This document shows, one piece after another, positions 35,407 through 43,859 of a stretch of DNA of 64,000 bases (position 1 is the first letter of the stretch; the number at the start of each line of letters is the position of its first letter). A model generated the notes under the pieces. That model saw only the letters and a program-made list of their open reading frames with translations. It did no database searches and was not told the DNA's origin. Position numbers and translations under genes: made by a program. Origin of the DNA: Arenibacter echinorum (lineage in GTDB: Bacteria; Bacteroidota; Bacteroidia; Flavobacteriales; Flavobacteriaceae); the NCBI RefSeq assembly GCF_003259375.1, contig NZ_QLLN01000010.1, positions 1-64,000 of the forward strand, in the 5' to 3' direction.

Positions 35407-36233
35407 TGAGGAGGAGTAAAAAGAAAACCCTACACAGTTTCTGGATAATGGCCTTAGCCTTGGGATTAGTATTTATGGGTTGCAGAAACAAAACGGAAAA
35501 GAATCAGGAGCCAATGAAGGTTTCTGAACAATTGTACAATAACCTAACCGATTTGGAGAAGGAGCAGGGCTGGGAACTGCTTTTTGATGGAGAGTCGTTT
35601 AAGGGTTGGCGCGGTTTGGGTAGAAAGGATGTTCAAACCGAACTATGGAAAATTGAGGGCGGAACAATAAGGAAACTAAATAGTGGAGAGGTGCCTTCCA
35701 TGCCGGACGGACAGCCCATGGAAGGGGCGGATTTAATGACCGTGGATACCTTCGACAATTATGAATTGTATTTTGAATGGAAAATATTAAAAGCGGGCAA
35801 CACGGGACTAAAGTACAATGTGTCCGAGGAAATGTCGCAAAAGTTTGGTTCCCAATATTCGGCACTGGGATTTGAATACCAATTGTTGGATGATTCGGAT
35901 ACCCTTTATGCAGGCAAGCTAAAGCCATCCCAATACACTGGGAGTCTTTATGATATGATTGCTGCTGACAATGCGGATGTCAGGCCGGCCGGGATGTTCA
36001 ACTCGAGTCGAATTGTCATCAATGATAGGAGCGCAGAGCATTGGCTTAACGGGAAAAAGGTGGTTGCCTATGAATTTGGTTCCCCGCATTTGGATTCCCT
36101 TTTTCAAAAAAGCAAATTTGTGGACTATCCGGGGTTTTTGGAAAAAAGAAAGGGATATATCGTCCTTCAAAACCATAAGGACGATGCCTGGTTTAGGAAT
36201 ATTAAGATTCGCAAAATTAAATCCGGAAGTTAG
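35406..36233 (+). CDS. DUF1080 (3-keto-glycoside hydrolase-like) lipoprotein
   Basis: About 275 residues from the ATG at 35406, which overlaps the previous stop and precedes a lipoprotein signal (LVFMGCRNK). The DUF1080 (3-keto-disaccharide hydrolase) jelly-roll starts at WELLFDGESFKGWRGLG and ends with GYIVLQNHKDDAWFRNIKIR (about residues 250-269). A DFEWKIL-like strand (YELYFEWKILKAGNTGLKYNV) is also typical. Characterised members cleave 3-keto-glycosides made by a Gfo/Idh/MocA-type oxidase, so it fits directly after the two oxidoreductases. It acts in the envelope as a lipid-anchored enzyme. Confidence 0.92.
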   Translation: MRRSKKKTLHSFWIMALALGLVFMGCRNKTEKNQEPMKVSEQLYNNLTDLEKEQGWELLFDGESFKGWRGLGRKDVQTELWKIEGGTIRKLNSGEVPSMPDGQPMEGADLMTVDTFDNYELYFEWKILKAGNTGLKYNVSEEMSQKFGSQYSALGFEYQLLDDSDTLYAGKLKPSQYTGSLYDMIAADNADVRPAGMFNSSRIVINDRSAEHWLNGKKVVAYEFGSPHLDSLFQKSKFVDYPGFLEKRKGYIVLQNHKDDAWFRNIKIRKIKSGS

Positions 36234-36284
36234 TTTCCGATGACATTGATAAGGGTCTGATAATTATAAATTCAACCAATTGTT

Positions 36285-37502
36285 ATGATATTTAAATATA
36301 CATCAGTTTTAGCACTATTCTTTTTTTACAACATGGGAATATCACAGTCTATTGATACAAGCGGAATGGAGGGTATTTTGTACTCCGATGAGGGATGGGT
36401 CTCCATATCGACCACAAACGGAAAAATTTCGGGAATAAACCGATTGGCCAAAGAGAACAAGGTTTCCAAAATGTACGTAGCACCAGGTTTGATAGATGTT
36501 CAGATCAACGGTTATATGGGAGTGGATTTTTCGGGTCCCGATCTTACTGTGGAAGGGATAAGAAAAGCTACAAAAGCCTTGTGGAAGGCTGGGGTAACCA
36601 CTTATTTTCCGACCATTATTACCAGCGATTTCAATAGAATGAAAACGAATTTTGCAATTCTGGCCGAGGCACAAAAAGATCCGGAAATAGGAAAATCCAT
36701 TCCCGGATTCCATTTGGAAGGGCCTTATATTTCACCTCTACCCGGCTTTCGAGGCGCACATCTGGAGAAATATATTAAAAATCCGGACTGGGAGGAATTT
36801 CAGGAGTTGCAGAAGGCAGCCAACAATGGCATAAAATTAATTACCGTAGCTCCCGAATTGGACGGGGCAATACCCTTTATCCGTAATTGCGTTGCCAATG
36901 GTATTATAGTAGCACTTGGACATCACAATGGTAGTGCAGAGGATATAGAACGAGCTATAGATGCTGGTGCAAAAATGGCCACCCACTTGGGCAATGGTTG
37001 TGCCAACGAGATCAATAGGCACCATAATCCCATCTGGCCACAATTGGCCGACGATCGTATTACTCCCAGTCTAATTGCGGACGGATTTCATTTGACAAAG
37101 GAAGAGGTGAGAAGTTTTTATAAGGTAAAAGGCCCAAATAATACTATTTTGGTCTCGGATGCCTTGGATCTAGCAGGTCTTCCCCCTGGAGAGTATACCC
37201 GTGGAGAGCGTACATTATTGCTGACCCCCAATGTGGTAAAATTACCAAAGGAAAATGTTCTTGCGGGGGCAGCATCACCCATTAGTGCCTGTGTGGGCGT
37301 AATTATGGATTTTACCCAATGTACTCTTAATGATGCCATACAAATGGCAAGCACCAATCCTGCAAAGATGTTTTCCCTCAATGAAATTGGTGAAATAGGA
37401 CAAGGAAAACGAGCCGACCTGATTCTCTTTAATTTGAAGGATAATCAAGTGGTAATTCACAAGACATTTGTGTCCGGACATTTGGTATATTCCAAAGATT
37501 AG
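36285..37502 (+). CDS. N-acetylglucosamine-6-phosphate deacetylase-like protein with signal peptide
   Basis: A protein of 405 residues in the NagA amidohydrolase family. Metal and catalytic positions are recognisable: VAPGLIDVQING (about residue 66), GFHLEGPYISP (Glu, about 145), VALGHHNG (His, about 212), MATHLGNG (His, about 233) and ILVSDAL (Asp, about 291). Unlike cytoplasmic NagA it begins with a signal peptide (residues 1 to about 20, MGISQS). The NRHHNPIWPQLADD region replaces the usual loop near the phosphate site. A phosphorylated substrate is unlikely outside the cytoplasm, so it may deacetylate a free or glycosidic N-acetyl sugar. It sits between the DUF1080 and transporter genes. 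Confidence 0.85.
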   Translation: MIFKYTSVLALFFFYNMGISQSIDTSGMEGILYSDEGWVSISTTNGKISGINRLAKENKVSKMYVAPGLIDVQINGYMGVDFSGPDLTVEGIRKATKALWKAGVTTYFPTIITSDFNRMKTNFAILAEAQKDPEIGKSIPGFHLEGPYISPLPGFRGAHLEKYIKNPDWEEFQELQKAANNGIKLITVAPELDGAIPFIRNCVANGIIVALGHHNGSAEDIERAIDAGAKMATHLGNGCANEINRHHNPIWPQLADDRITPSLIADGFHLTKEEVRSFYKVKGPNNTILVSDALDLAGLPPGEYTRGERTLLLTPNVVKLPKENVLAGAASPISACVGVIMDFTQCTLNDAIQMASTNPAKMFSLNEIGEIGQGKRADLILFNLKDNQVVIHKTFVSGHLVYSKD

Positions 37503-37572
37503 CTTCCTGTGAATTTCTATAGTGTTGAATGTAGAGGTACTTGGTTAAAAATTAAATCTATAAAAGCAGGAT

Positions 37573-38814
37573 ATGGGCAATAAATCATTAATCAAAAAAA
37601 TACTATTGGGAATTAGCGCCGTAGGTCCGGGGTTATTTCTTATTGGCTACAACATAGGAACGGGTAGCGTTACCACAATGGCGAAGACCGGTGCGGAATT
37701 TGGCATGGGCCTGTTTTGGGCAGTAGTGCTTTCCTGTATTTTTACTTACATATTAATGGTTGCCTATGGCAAAGTAACCTTGGTGACGGGTAGGACTGCG
37801 CTGTTTAATTTTAAACAGGAGTTTAAACGGGGCTGGATACTTTCGCTCTATATTATTTTGGTATTGATCATAGGGGAATTATTGGCTCTTATGGGCGTAA
37901 TGGGTATAGTTGCCGATTTGGTACAGGAAGGGGTACGTTTGGCGTATGATGGTGTAGTAATCCACAGGGCATGGATCATCTTGTTTTTTGTGGTGATACT
38001 TGTCTTTTTTTTATGGTTCGGCCGTTATAAGGCATTTGAAAAAGTATTGACCGTTCTGGTTATCCTGATGGGACTTTCCTTTTTGGTAGTTTTTGTTATG
38101 GTCCGCCCGGATATGATGGATATCCTATCTGGTATGGTTCCAAGTATTCCGGACACTCCCGGAGCACTGGGGCTCATTGCGGCCATTACGGGTACCACCT
38201 GTTCAGCAGCTGTTTTTGTTATGAGAAGTACCGTGGTGGCCGAAAAGGGGTGGGGTATCAATGATCTAAAAAAGGAAAAGACAGATGCCTTTGTATCGGC
38301 TTTTATGATGCTTTTCTTAAGTGGTATCATCATGGCCGTTGCGGCAGGTACCCTTCATATTTCCGGGATGAAGCTGGACGATACAGTAGAAATGATATCC
38401 CTATTTGAGCCATTGGGAGGTAAATTGGCCGCTTTTGTACTAATTATAGGGATTACAGGGGCCGGGCTCTCCACTATTTTTCCGATCGTGCTTATAGCTC
38501 CTTGGTTGCTGGCCGATTACAGGGGAACTCCAAGAAACATTCATTCAAAGTCTTCGAGAGTGCTAATACTTGGCGCCATGGTATTTGCTTTTGGAACTGT
38601 CTTTTTGGAGGAAAGGCCTCCTGCACTTATGGTTTTCTCCCAGGCTTTTCAAGCCTGTATCCTTCCTGCAGTGGCGGTTCCTATGTTTATATTGATCAAC
38701 AAACAGAAATTAATGGGGAGTAACAAGGCCAGTACCAAGCTTAATATCGGTCTTGTAGCGGTAATCCTATTTTCACTGCTAACCACATGGTTCGCTATAA
38801 CAGAATTTATCTAA
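37573..38814 (+). CDS. NRAMP-fold membrane transporter, atypical
   Basis: A membrane protein of 413 residues with about eleven helices. The start AVGPGLFLIGYNIGTGSVTTMAK (about residues 15-37) is that of the NRAMP superfamily. The canonical metal-binding DPGN of helix 1 is replaced by an IGTG stretch, and helix 6, which normally carries MPH, reads TTCSAAVFVMRST. The known metal-binding residues are therefore missing. It stands between the NagA-like and NagB-like genes, 70 bases after the first and nine bases before the second, which argues for a sugar-related substrate. Its driving ion is unknown. Databases would call it a divalent metal transporter, but I doubt that function. Confidence 0.82.
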   Translation: MGNKSLIKKILLGISAVGPGLFLIGYNIGTGSVTTMAKTGAEFGMGLFWAVVLSCIFTYILMVAYGKVTLVTGRTALFNFKQEFKRGWILSLYIILVLIIGELLALMGVMGIVADLVQEGVRLAYDGVVIHRAWIILFFVVILVFFLWFGRYKAFEKVLTVLVILMGLSFLVVFVMVRPDMMDILSGMVPSIPDTPGALGLIAAITGTTCSAAVFVMRSTVVAEKGWGINDLKKEKTDAFVSAFMMLFLSGIIMAVAAGTLHISGMKLDDTVEMISLFEPLGGKLAAFVLIIGITGAGLSTIFPIVLIAPWLLADYRGTPRNIHSKSSRVLILGAMVFAFGTVFLEERPPALMVFSQAFQACILPAVAVPMFILINKQKLMGSNKASTKLNIGLVAVILFSLLTTWFAITEFI

Positions 38815-38823
38815 AATTAAACA

Positions 38824-39585
38824 ATGGAAAAGTCGTTTGAAATTGAAAATTTGTCCATAAAAATATATGAACAGACAAAGGAAATGGGAGCAGCGGCAGC
38901 TGATTATGTTACCAGTAAATTGAATGATGCAATTGTTAAAAAGGGTGGGGCCAATCTTATCTTGGCCACTGGTGCATCACAGTTTTCATTTTTGGAAGCG
39001 TTGCAGACCAAGGAAATTGATTGGAAAAAAATAACAGTATTTCACTTGGATGAATACAAAGACATATCCGAATCCCATCCCGCGAGTTTTAGAAAGTATC
39101 TCAAAGAGCGCATTTTGAATAGGGTAGCACCAAAAAAGATATATTTCCTAAATGGCGATGCGGCAAATTTGCAATTGGAAATCAATAACTATGAAGAGGC
39201 ATTGCAAGCGCACCCAATAGACATTGCTTGTATTGGAATAGGAGAAAACGGACATATAGCCTTTAATGATCCCGCAGTTGCCGATTTTGAAGATCCCAAA
39301 TTGGTGAAGGTGGTGGAGTTGGATGAAGCTTGCAGAAATCAACAGCTTGGTGAGGGCTGGTTTCCAACTTTTGCCGATGTGCCCAAGGAAGCTGTTACAT
39401 TGACCATTACGGCCATAATGAACTGTAAGGCCATTAGTTGTGTGGTGCCAGACGAAAGAAAGGCCCAGGCCGTTTATAATAGCCTGTACGGGGATATAAG
39501 TACCAGCTGTCCGGCTACCATACTCAGGACCCATCCGGAAACCGTCCTGTTTTTGGATAAAGGATCGGCATCCTTGATCAAATAA
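38824..39585 (+). CDS. glucosamine-6-phosphate deaminase-like protein
   Basis: A protein of 253 residues in the NagB/6-phosphogluconolactonase fold. Seen in sequence: LILATGASQFSFLEAL (sugar-phosphate loop, about residue 40), VFHLDEYKDISESHPASFRKYL (LDEY, about residue 76), and GIGENGHIAFNDP (about residues 138-150), the active-site signature. The usual catalytic Asp and Glu of DGHIAFNEP read Asn and Asp here; related proteins vary at the first position. It lacks a signal peptide, so it is cytoplasmic. It would convert an amino sugar phosphate to a keto sugar phosphate plus ammonia. The sugar kinase that this would need is not in the window. Confidence 0.85.
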   Translation: MEKSFEIENLSIKIYEQTKEMGAAAADYVTSKLNDAIVKKGGANLILATGASQFSFLEALQTKEIDWKKITVFHLDEYKDISESHPASFRKYLKERILNRVAPKKIYFLNGDAANLQLEINNYEEALQAHPIDIACIGIGENGHIAFNDPAVADFEDPKLVKVVELDEACRNQQLGEGWFPTFADVPKEAVTLTITAIMNCKAISCVVPDERKAQAVYNSLYGDISTSCPATILRTHPETVLFLDKGSASLIK

Positions 39586-39647
39586 TTGGTCATTCTTCGT
39601 TGCCCTATAACTTAACATGAAGGAGCCGAACAAGGTATTGCTTGGCC

Positions 39648-39992
39648 TCACTTTATGCTAAGTGCTTCATTATCGAAGGAAATACCCTCCCAACCACTGA
39701 TCATAAAATTACGAATGTTTTGGTGGTCCGTACCTTTTGGATTTTCAAGGACATCTTTTCGGTAATAGGAACCAAAGCAGGCCAAGGTTTCCTCTTTGCC
39801 CAACTTGTGATGTTGCGCAAAAGAAAATACTTTACAGGAACCTGAATTTTGTCCGGCCTCATTAATCACTTCCCCATTGGTGAATTTTGAAGGTGAAAAA
39901 TTATAATAAGTGTCAATAACACCTATGGTGTCTCCAAAGGTTATCTCTTCTGGAGTCTTTCTTAGTTTGTCTAGAAATTCGTAAACCGTCAT
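39648..39992 (-). CDS. HopJ-type protein
   Basis: A protein of 114 residues that matches the HopJ type III effector family by name: YEFLDKLRKTPEEITFGDTI at the N-terminus, then VIDTYYNFSPSKFTNG and GSCKVFSFAQHHKLGKEETLACFG (about residues 50-75). Homologues are widespread in free-living marine bacteria with no type III secretion, so the name is historical and the role unknown. It is cytosolic, with no signal or membrane segment. It is convergent with the sugar locus and has its own short upstream gap. Confidence 0.9.
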   Translation of the reverse strand: MTVYEFLDKLRKTPEEITFGDTIGVIDTYYNFSPSKFTNGEVINEAGQNSGSCKVFSFAQHHKLGKEETLACFGSYYRKDVLENPKGTDHQNIRNFMISGWEGISFDNEALSIK

Positions 39993-40204
39993 TGTTCGAT
40001 GGGATTTTAGTTCAGCGCGTAAATTTAGATTATCCCATCAAAAATTAAGTAGGATATGTGAAGTTAATTATTCCATCATTTCTCAAATTGGTTAGGTCTA
40101 TATTTTTTATCTTTAAGGAAAATAAATAAAATCCAATCCGATTGTTGGATAATTGTGGTAGGGTTTCAATTTCAATAATTAATCAGTACTAAAAATAGAT
40201 ACAC

Positions 40205-40798
40205 ATGAAACAACTAATTCTAGGTATGTTGCTATTTGCAGTTTTTCCCTTAATGGCGCAAGAAATAAAAACGGAGATTCCCCCCAACGAAATTCAAATC
40301 AAAACTGCAGTTTTGCCCGCTCCTGATGAAAAAAAGGATGGCGCTATGGTATATGGATATAATAGCTCGGGAGAACTGGTAGTTTTGAGAAAGGGAATCA
40401 ATAATTTGGTCTGTATAGGCGATAACCCTGGTAAGGACGGCATCAATGTGGCATGTTATTCCAAAAAACTCGAACCCTTCATGGCCCGTGGCAGGGAACT
40501 CTCTTCGAAAGAACTTTCCGGCGAAGAGCGGGAGAAAATCCGTGCCAAGGAAGTGGCATCCGGTAAAATAAAAATGCCCAAGGAACCTAGCATGATGTAT
40601 GTGTATTATGGAAAATCCGAGGATTATGATATTACCACCGGAGAGTTACAAAATGGAAAATTTAGATACGTTATTTATACCCCTTTTGCAACCACGGAAT
40701 CTACAGGCTTACCGGACAAACCCCACGCACCGGGAATGCCTTGGTTAATGGATCCCGGTACGCATAGGGCCCATATTATGGTGGGGCCATTTAATTAA
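40205..40798 (+). CDS. secreted protein of unknown function
   Basis: A protein of 197 residues with a clear signal peptide (KQLILGMLLFAVFPLMAQ). I do not recognise the family. The mature part begins with a Pro/Glu-rich stretch (EIPPNEIQIKTAVLPAPDEKK), then a beta-rich section VYGYNSSGELVVLRKGINNLVCIGDNPG that includes VACYSKKLEPFMARGREL, and ends with HAPGMPWLMDPGTHRAHIM and a conserved-looking VGPFN. The Cys in LVCIGD and VACYS may pair. It is isolated, with 212 bases upstream (no feature recognised) and 189 bases downstream. It is a probable periplasmic protein. Confidence 0.75.
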   Translation: MKQLILGMLLFAVFPLMAQEIKTEIPPNEIQIKTAVLPAPDEKKDGAMVYGYNSSGELVVLRKGINNLVCIGDNPGKDGINVACYSKKLEPFMARGRELSSKELSGEEREKIRAKEVASGKIKMPKEPSMMYVYYGKSEDYDITTGELQNGKFRYVIYTPFATTESTGLPDKPHAPGMPWLMDPGTHRAHIMVGPFN

Positions 40799-40925
40799 TT
40801 CCAATTATTTATATTTATTGGGTTGGGAATCGCACGCAATTAATGGCGATAAGAAAGTTGTGTGTAAAATTTTATAAACCCCTATGGTAAAGTTCTGCAC
40901 TTGTTCTCGTCGTATATACTTCTGT

Positions 40926-40955
40926 TTGTGCAAACTAATTTAAACCTTACATTTG
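40926..40955 (+). promoter_or_regulatory. consensus Bacteroidota promoter for the SDR gene
   Basis: TTTG (TTG at 40926-40928) and TACATTTG (40948-40955) are separated by exactly 19 bases, a full match to TTG-N19-TAnnTTTG. Transcription would start about 25 bases before the ATG at 40988. A TTTG-TG-CAAA dyad covers the -33 box. Confidence 0.75.
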
Positions 40956-40987
40956 CACGTTTTTAATTTTCAGAAAATATTTGGAAA

Positions 40988-42559
40988 ATGGGCAGTAATA
41001 ATCTGGTGGACAGGCAGGAGAATGTAGTGGAGACAATAAGTCAAGAAGAAATAGATCAGTGTATTTTTCTACTTAATAAGTTGGTAGGTAACGGGCATAA
41101 GGTTTTTGAACTTCCGGAGGACAAAAGAGTGGCCTTGTTAAAGGCTGCGGGCCAGTTGTCCAGACCCGCCAAGAATGAATTTAAACAGCGTAAAAAGGAC
41201 GCGGCCAAGGCTGCCAAACGCAAGATGATAGAGCGCGATAAGCATGCGCGTAAGGAAACAGGTATAAGAAGCGCCAGGGAAGCTGCCGTATTTGTAGCTC
41301 CCAAATTGTTGGCTGCTCCGGTCAGGGAAACTTTGGAGGAGCTGGAACTGGAATCCCCGAGGAATTGCTATGTCTGTAAAACGGTATATACCAAGTTGCA
41401 TCATTTTTATGATACCATGTGCCCAGAATGTGGCGACTTTAACTATGCAAAACGCTTTCAGACGGCCGATCTTAGTGGGCAGGTGGCCATAGTTACGGGG
41501 TCCAGGTTAAAAATAGGATATCATATTACCCTAATATTGCTAAGGGCAGGAGCCACCGTGGTGGCCACCACTAGGTTTCCGGTAGATTCTGCACTGCGTT
41601 TTTCCAAAGAAGAGGATTTTCATGAATGGGGCCATAGACTTAAAATACATGGCCTGGATTTAAGACATATCCCAAGCGTTGAAATTTTTTGCAATTTTAT
41701 AGAACAGCAATACGACCGATTGGATATCCTGATCAACAATGCCGCTCAAACGGTAAGAAGACCAGCCGGATTTTACCAACACCTTATGAAAAATGAGGAG
41801 GTAGCCTTTAGTGATTTGCCACCAAGGGCCCAGGAAGTATTGTCCGATCATGATTTTTGTTTGCAGGAACTAAATAGCCTTACCAAGGGCACGGCCAGTA
41901 CCCAAAATAATGCATTGCCTGTTAATTGGCATGCGCCTGAACCAGGTATTGGTATTAGGGCGTCTGCGAAACTTTCCCAGATCCCCTACAGTTTTGATAG
42001 TTCCCTTTCTGCCAAGGAAGTTTTTCCCGAAGGGGAACTGGATGCCGATCTGCAGCAAGTTGATCTAAGGAAAACCAACAGCTGGCGACTTAAATTGGGA
42101 GAGATAGAGACCCCTGAAATGATAGAGGTGCAATTGGTGAATGCCATTGCCCCCTTTGTGCTCTGTAACCGATTGTCAAAGCTTATGCGGCAGAAGAATA
42201 CAGGTAAAAAACATATTATCAACGTATCGGCCATGGAAGGGAAATTTCATAGGTTTTACAAGGAGGATCGTCACCCCCATACCAATATGGCCAAGGCTGC
42301 CCTTAATATGATGACGCATACTTCTGCTCTGGACTTTGCCAAAGATGGTGTTTACATGAACGCTGTGGATACAGGTTGGGTAACCGACGAGGATCCCATA
42401 GAGTTGTCCAAAAGAAAGGAAGAAGTCCATGATTTTCAACCTCCTTTGGATATTGTTGACGGTGCCGCTAGGGTATTGGATCCATTGATTGATGGTATCA
42501 ACTCTGGTAAACATTGGTGTGGTAAGTTTCTGAAAGATTATAGGCCCATAGACTGGTAA
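40988..42559 (+). CDS. SDR-family protein with N-terminal zinc ribbon, atypical active site
   Basis: A protein of 523 residues, about twice the size of a classical short-chain dehydrogenase. Residues 1-110 are helical and very basic ([20 protein letters not shown]). A zinc ribbon follows (CYVC at about 127-130 and CPEC at about 145-148). The Rossmann fold starts near residue 168 with [11 protein letters not shown], in which one Gly of TGxxxGxG is replaced. NNAAQT and NVSAMEG correspond to the NNAG and catalytic Ser regions. The YxxxK motif reads TNMAK (about residue 432), so the catalytic Tyr is Thr. It may bind NAD(P) without classical dehydrogenase activity. The basic head and ribbon suggest nucleic-acid or protein contact. 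It has its own consensus promoter. Confidence 0.8.
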   Translation: MGSNNLVDRQENVVETISQEEIDQCIFLLNKLVGNGHKVFELPEDKRVALLKAAGQLSRPAKNEFKQRKKDAAKAAKRKMIERDKHARKETGIRSAREAAVFVAPKLLAAPVRETLEELELESPRNCYVCKTVYTKLHHFYDTMCPECGDFNYAKRFQTADLSGQVAIVTGSRLKIGYHITLILLRAGATVVATTRFPVDSALRFSKEEDFHEWGHRLKIHGLDLRHIPSVEIFCNFIEQQYDRLDILINNAAQTVRRPAGFYQHLMKNEEVAFSDLPPRAQEVLSDHDFCLQELNSLTKGTASTQNNALPVNWHAPEPGIGIRASAKLSQIPYSFDSSLSAKEVFPEGELDADLQQVDLRKTNSWRLKLGEIETPEMIEVQLVNAIAPFVLCNRLSKLMRQKNTGKKHIINVSAMEGKFHRFYKEDRHPHTNMAKAALNMMTHTSALDFAKDGVYMNAVDTGWVTDEDPIELSKRKEEVHDFQPPLDIVDGAARVLDPLIDGINSGKHWCGKFLKDYRPIDW

Positions 42560-42568
42560 GAATTTTTT

Positions 42569-43717
42569 TTAATTAAAAGTGTTGCGGAGCGATGGGTCTA
42601 TATCCACTGCTTTGTTTTTTGGGAAGCGGTAGGAGATGCCAAAATTTATTAAATAATCGGCAAAAGCTGCATCCCCATTTCTAGGAGTTCCAGTACTTAC
42701 TTCTGTTTGCCTATCCGTTATACTTTGTGGTCTGTCCCTGCGAACGGCAAAAGGTACATTTAGATTTAGGTTTAGATTGTGAAGAAAATAAGCCACGCCC
42801 GGTTCAATTGAAAGTACATTGCCAGGTCTACGAAAGCCTTCGTTTCCGCCAATTAGGTCTTTAACGGGCACAGCATCGAAGCGGGCTCCCAGGGAAGTAG
42901 ATATTGCACTGGACAAACTATAACTTAATCCTGTACGAACCGAGTATTGGTCCGGTACGGCCATGATGGCTTCGTTTTCCAAGATAGGGCTCAATGTTTC
43001 CCTAAACGTTCTAATTCCATTTGTTTCCCTAGGGTTCAATAGGTAAAAGCCGCCACCATAGGCAAATAGACCGGTACCCAGTTTTTGGTAAAACTGAAAA
43101 TCTACGGTAAGTCCAAAGCCACCGTCCCCTGGTTGAATGGATTGGTCAACAGGTCGTACTTCGGGACTCCCCTCAGGGCCAACATTATAAAATACATCGG
43201 TTGCATTGTAGTTGCCCGTAGGTAGTTTTAAGCCTATGCCAAGGGCTATATTCCCACCTGAATGTTGAATTGGATCCAATAGCCAATATCCTATACCGGC
43301 CCTTATATCGGCCAAACCTCTGGAAAAAGTACTGTTTCTTTCTTCCCTGCCATGCTCATAAAGGGAAGATCGGGCATTTATTACGGTGGGTATGGTAATA
43401 CTGGTGTAGAAGCGGTCAGAGATGCCATAGGTAAGGAAAAAGTCCCACGCATGGGAATGATTAATTACTTCAGTATTATCGGTTACCCGATCCGACTCTT
43501 CCTCCGTTCCCCTAAAATGCCGAAAAGATTTAAAATATCTATAATTCATTCCAACTTGAAGGTCACCCTTGCCCAGAAGATTATTTTCCAGGCTGTTTCC
43601 TACACAAGAGGAAAAGTGCCTGATGGCAACACAGCCTTGGGCGTTTAGTGTTATGGGGTTAAACGACAGGGTAAAAAGCATGCACCCTAAGAAATGTTTT
43701 ACATTTAGTGTTTTCAT
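42569..43717 (-). CDS. outer-membrane beta-barrel protein of unknown role
   Basis: About 382 residues from the ATG at 43717, chosen because it begins a signal peptide (ending NPITLNAQG); an ATG at 43756 would place it 13 residues inside. The mature part has a CVAIRHFSSCVGN segment with two Cys, then alternating strands (LQVGMNYRYFKSF, WDFFLTYGISDRFYTSI, GFGLTVDFQFYQKLG) and ends with YLINFGISYRF, the usual barrel-closing beta signal. The type resembles the 'transporter' or MetA-pathway phenol-degradation-like barrels. The cargo is unknown. It is convergent with the SDR gene, nine bases between the stop codons. Confidence 0.8.
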   Translation of the reverse strand: MKTLNVKHFLGCMLFTLSFNPITLNAQGCVAIRHFSSCVGNSLENNLLGKGDLQVGMNYRYFKSFRHFRGTEEESDRVTDNTEVINHSHAWDFFLTYGISDRFYTSITIPTVINARSSLYEHGREERNSTFSRGLADIRAGIGYWLLDPIQHSGGNIALGIGLKLPTGNYNATDVFYNVGPEGSPEVRPVDQSIQPGDGGFGLTVDFQFYQKLGTGLFAYGGGFYLLNPRETNGIRTFRETLSPILENEAIMAVPDQYSVRTGLSYSLSSAISTSLGARFDAVPVKDLIGGNEGFRRPGNVLSIEPGVAYFLHNLNLNLNVPFAVRRDRPQSITDRQTEVSTGTPRNGDAAFADYLINFGISYRFPKNKAVDIDPSLRNTFN

Positions 43718-43859
43718 ATTTGGAATTGACATTAGGTTAGTACTCGGCATTCCCATTTAGCGTTATGGATAATGCCAGTTATTTTTTTAATAAATATTTT
43801 TTGTTGATTAGAATAGCAATGCGTTGGCCTTATGCAGTTTCCTCAAACCCATTAGATGT

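Noticed and set aside
39648-39992. HopJ type III effector as a sign of a secretion system
   Set aside because: No type III secretion genes are present, and the family is common in free-living bacteria, so the name does not show an effector role.
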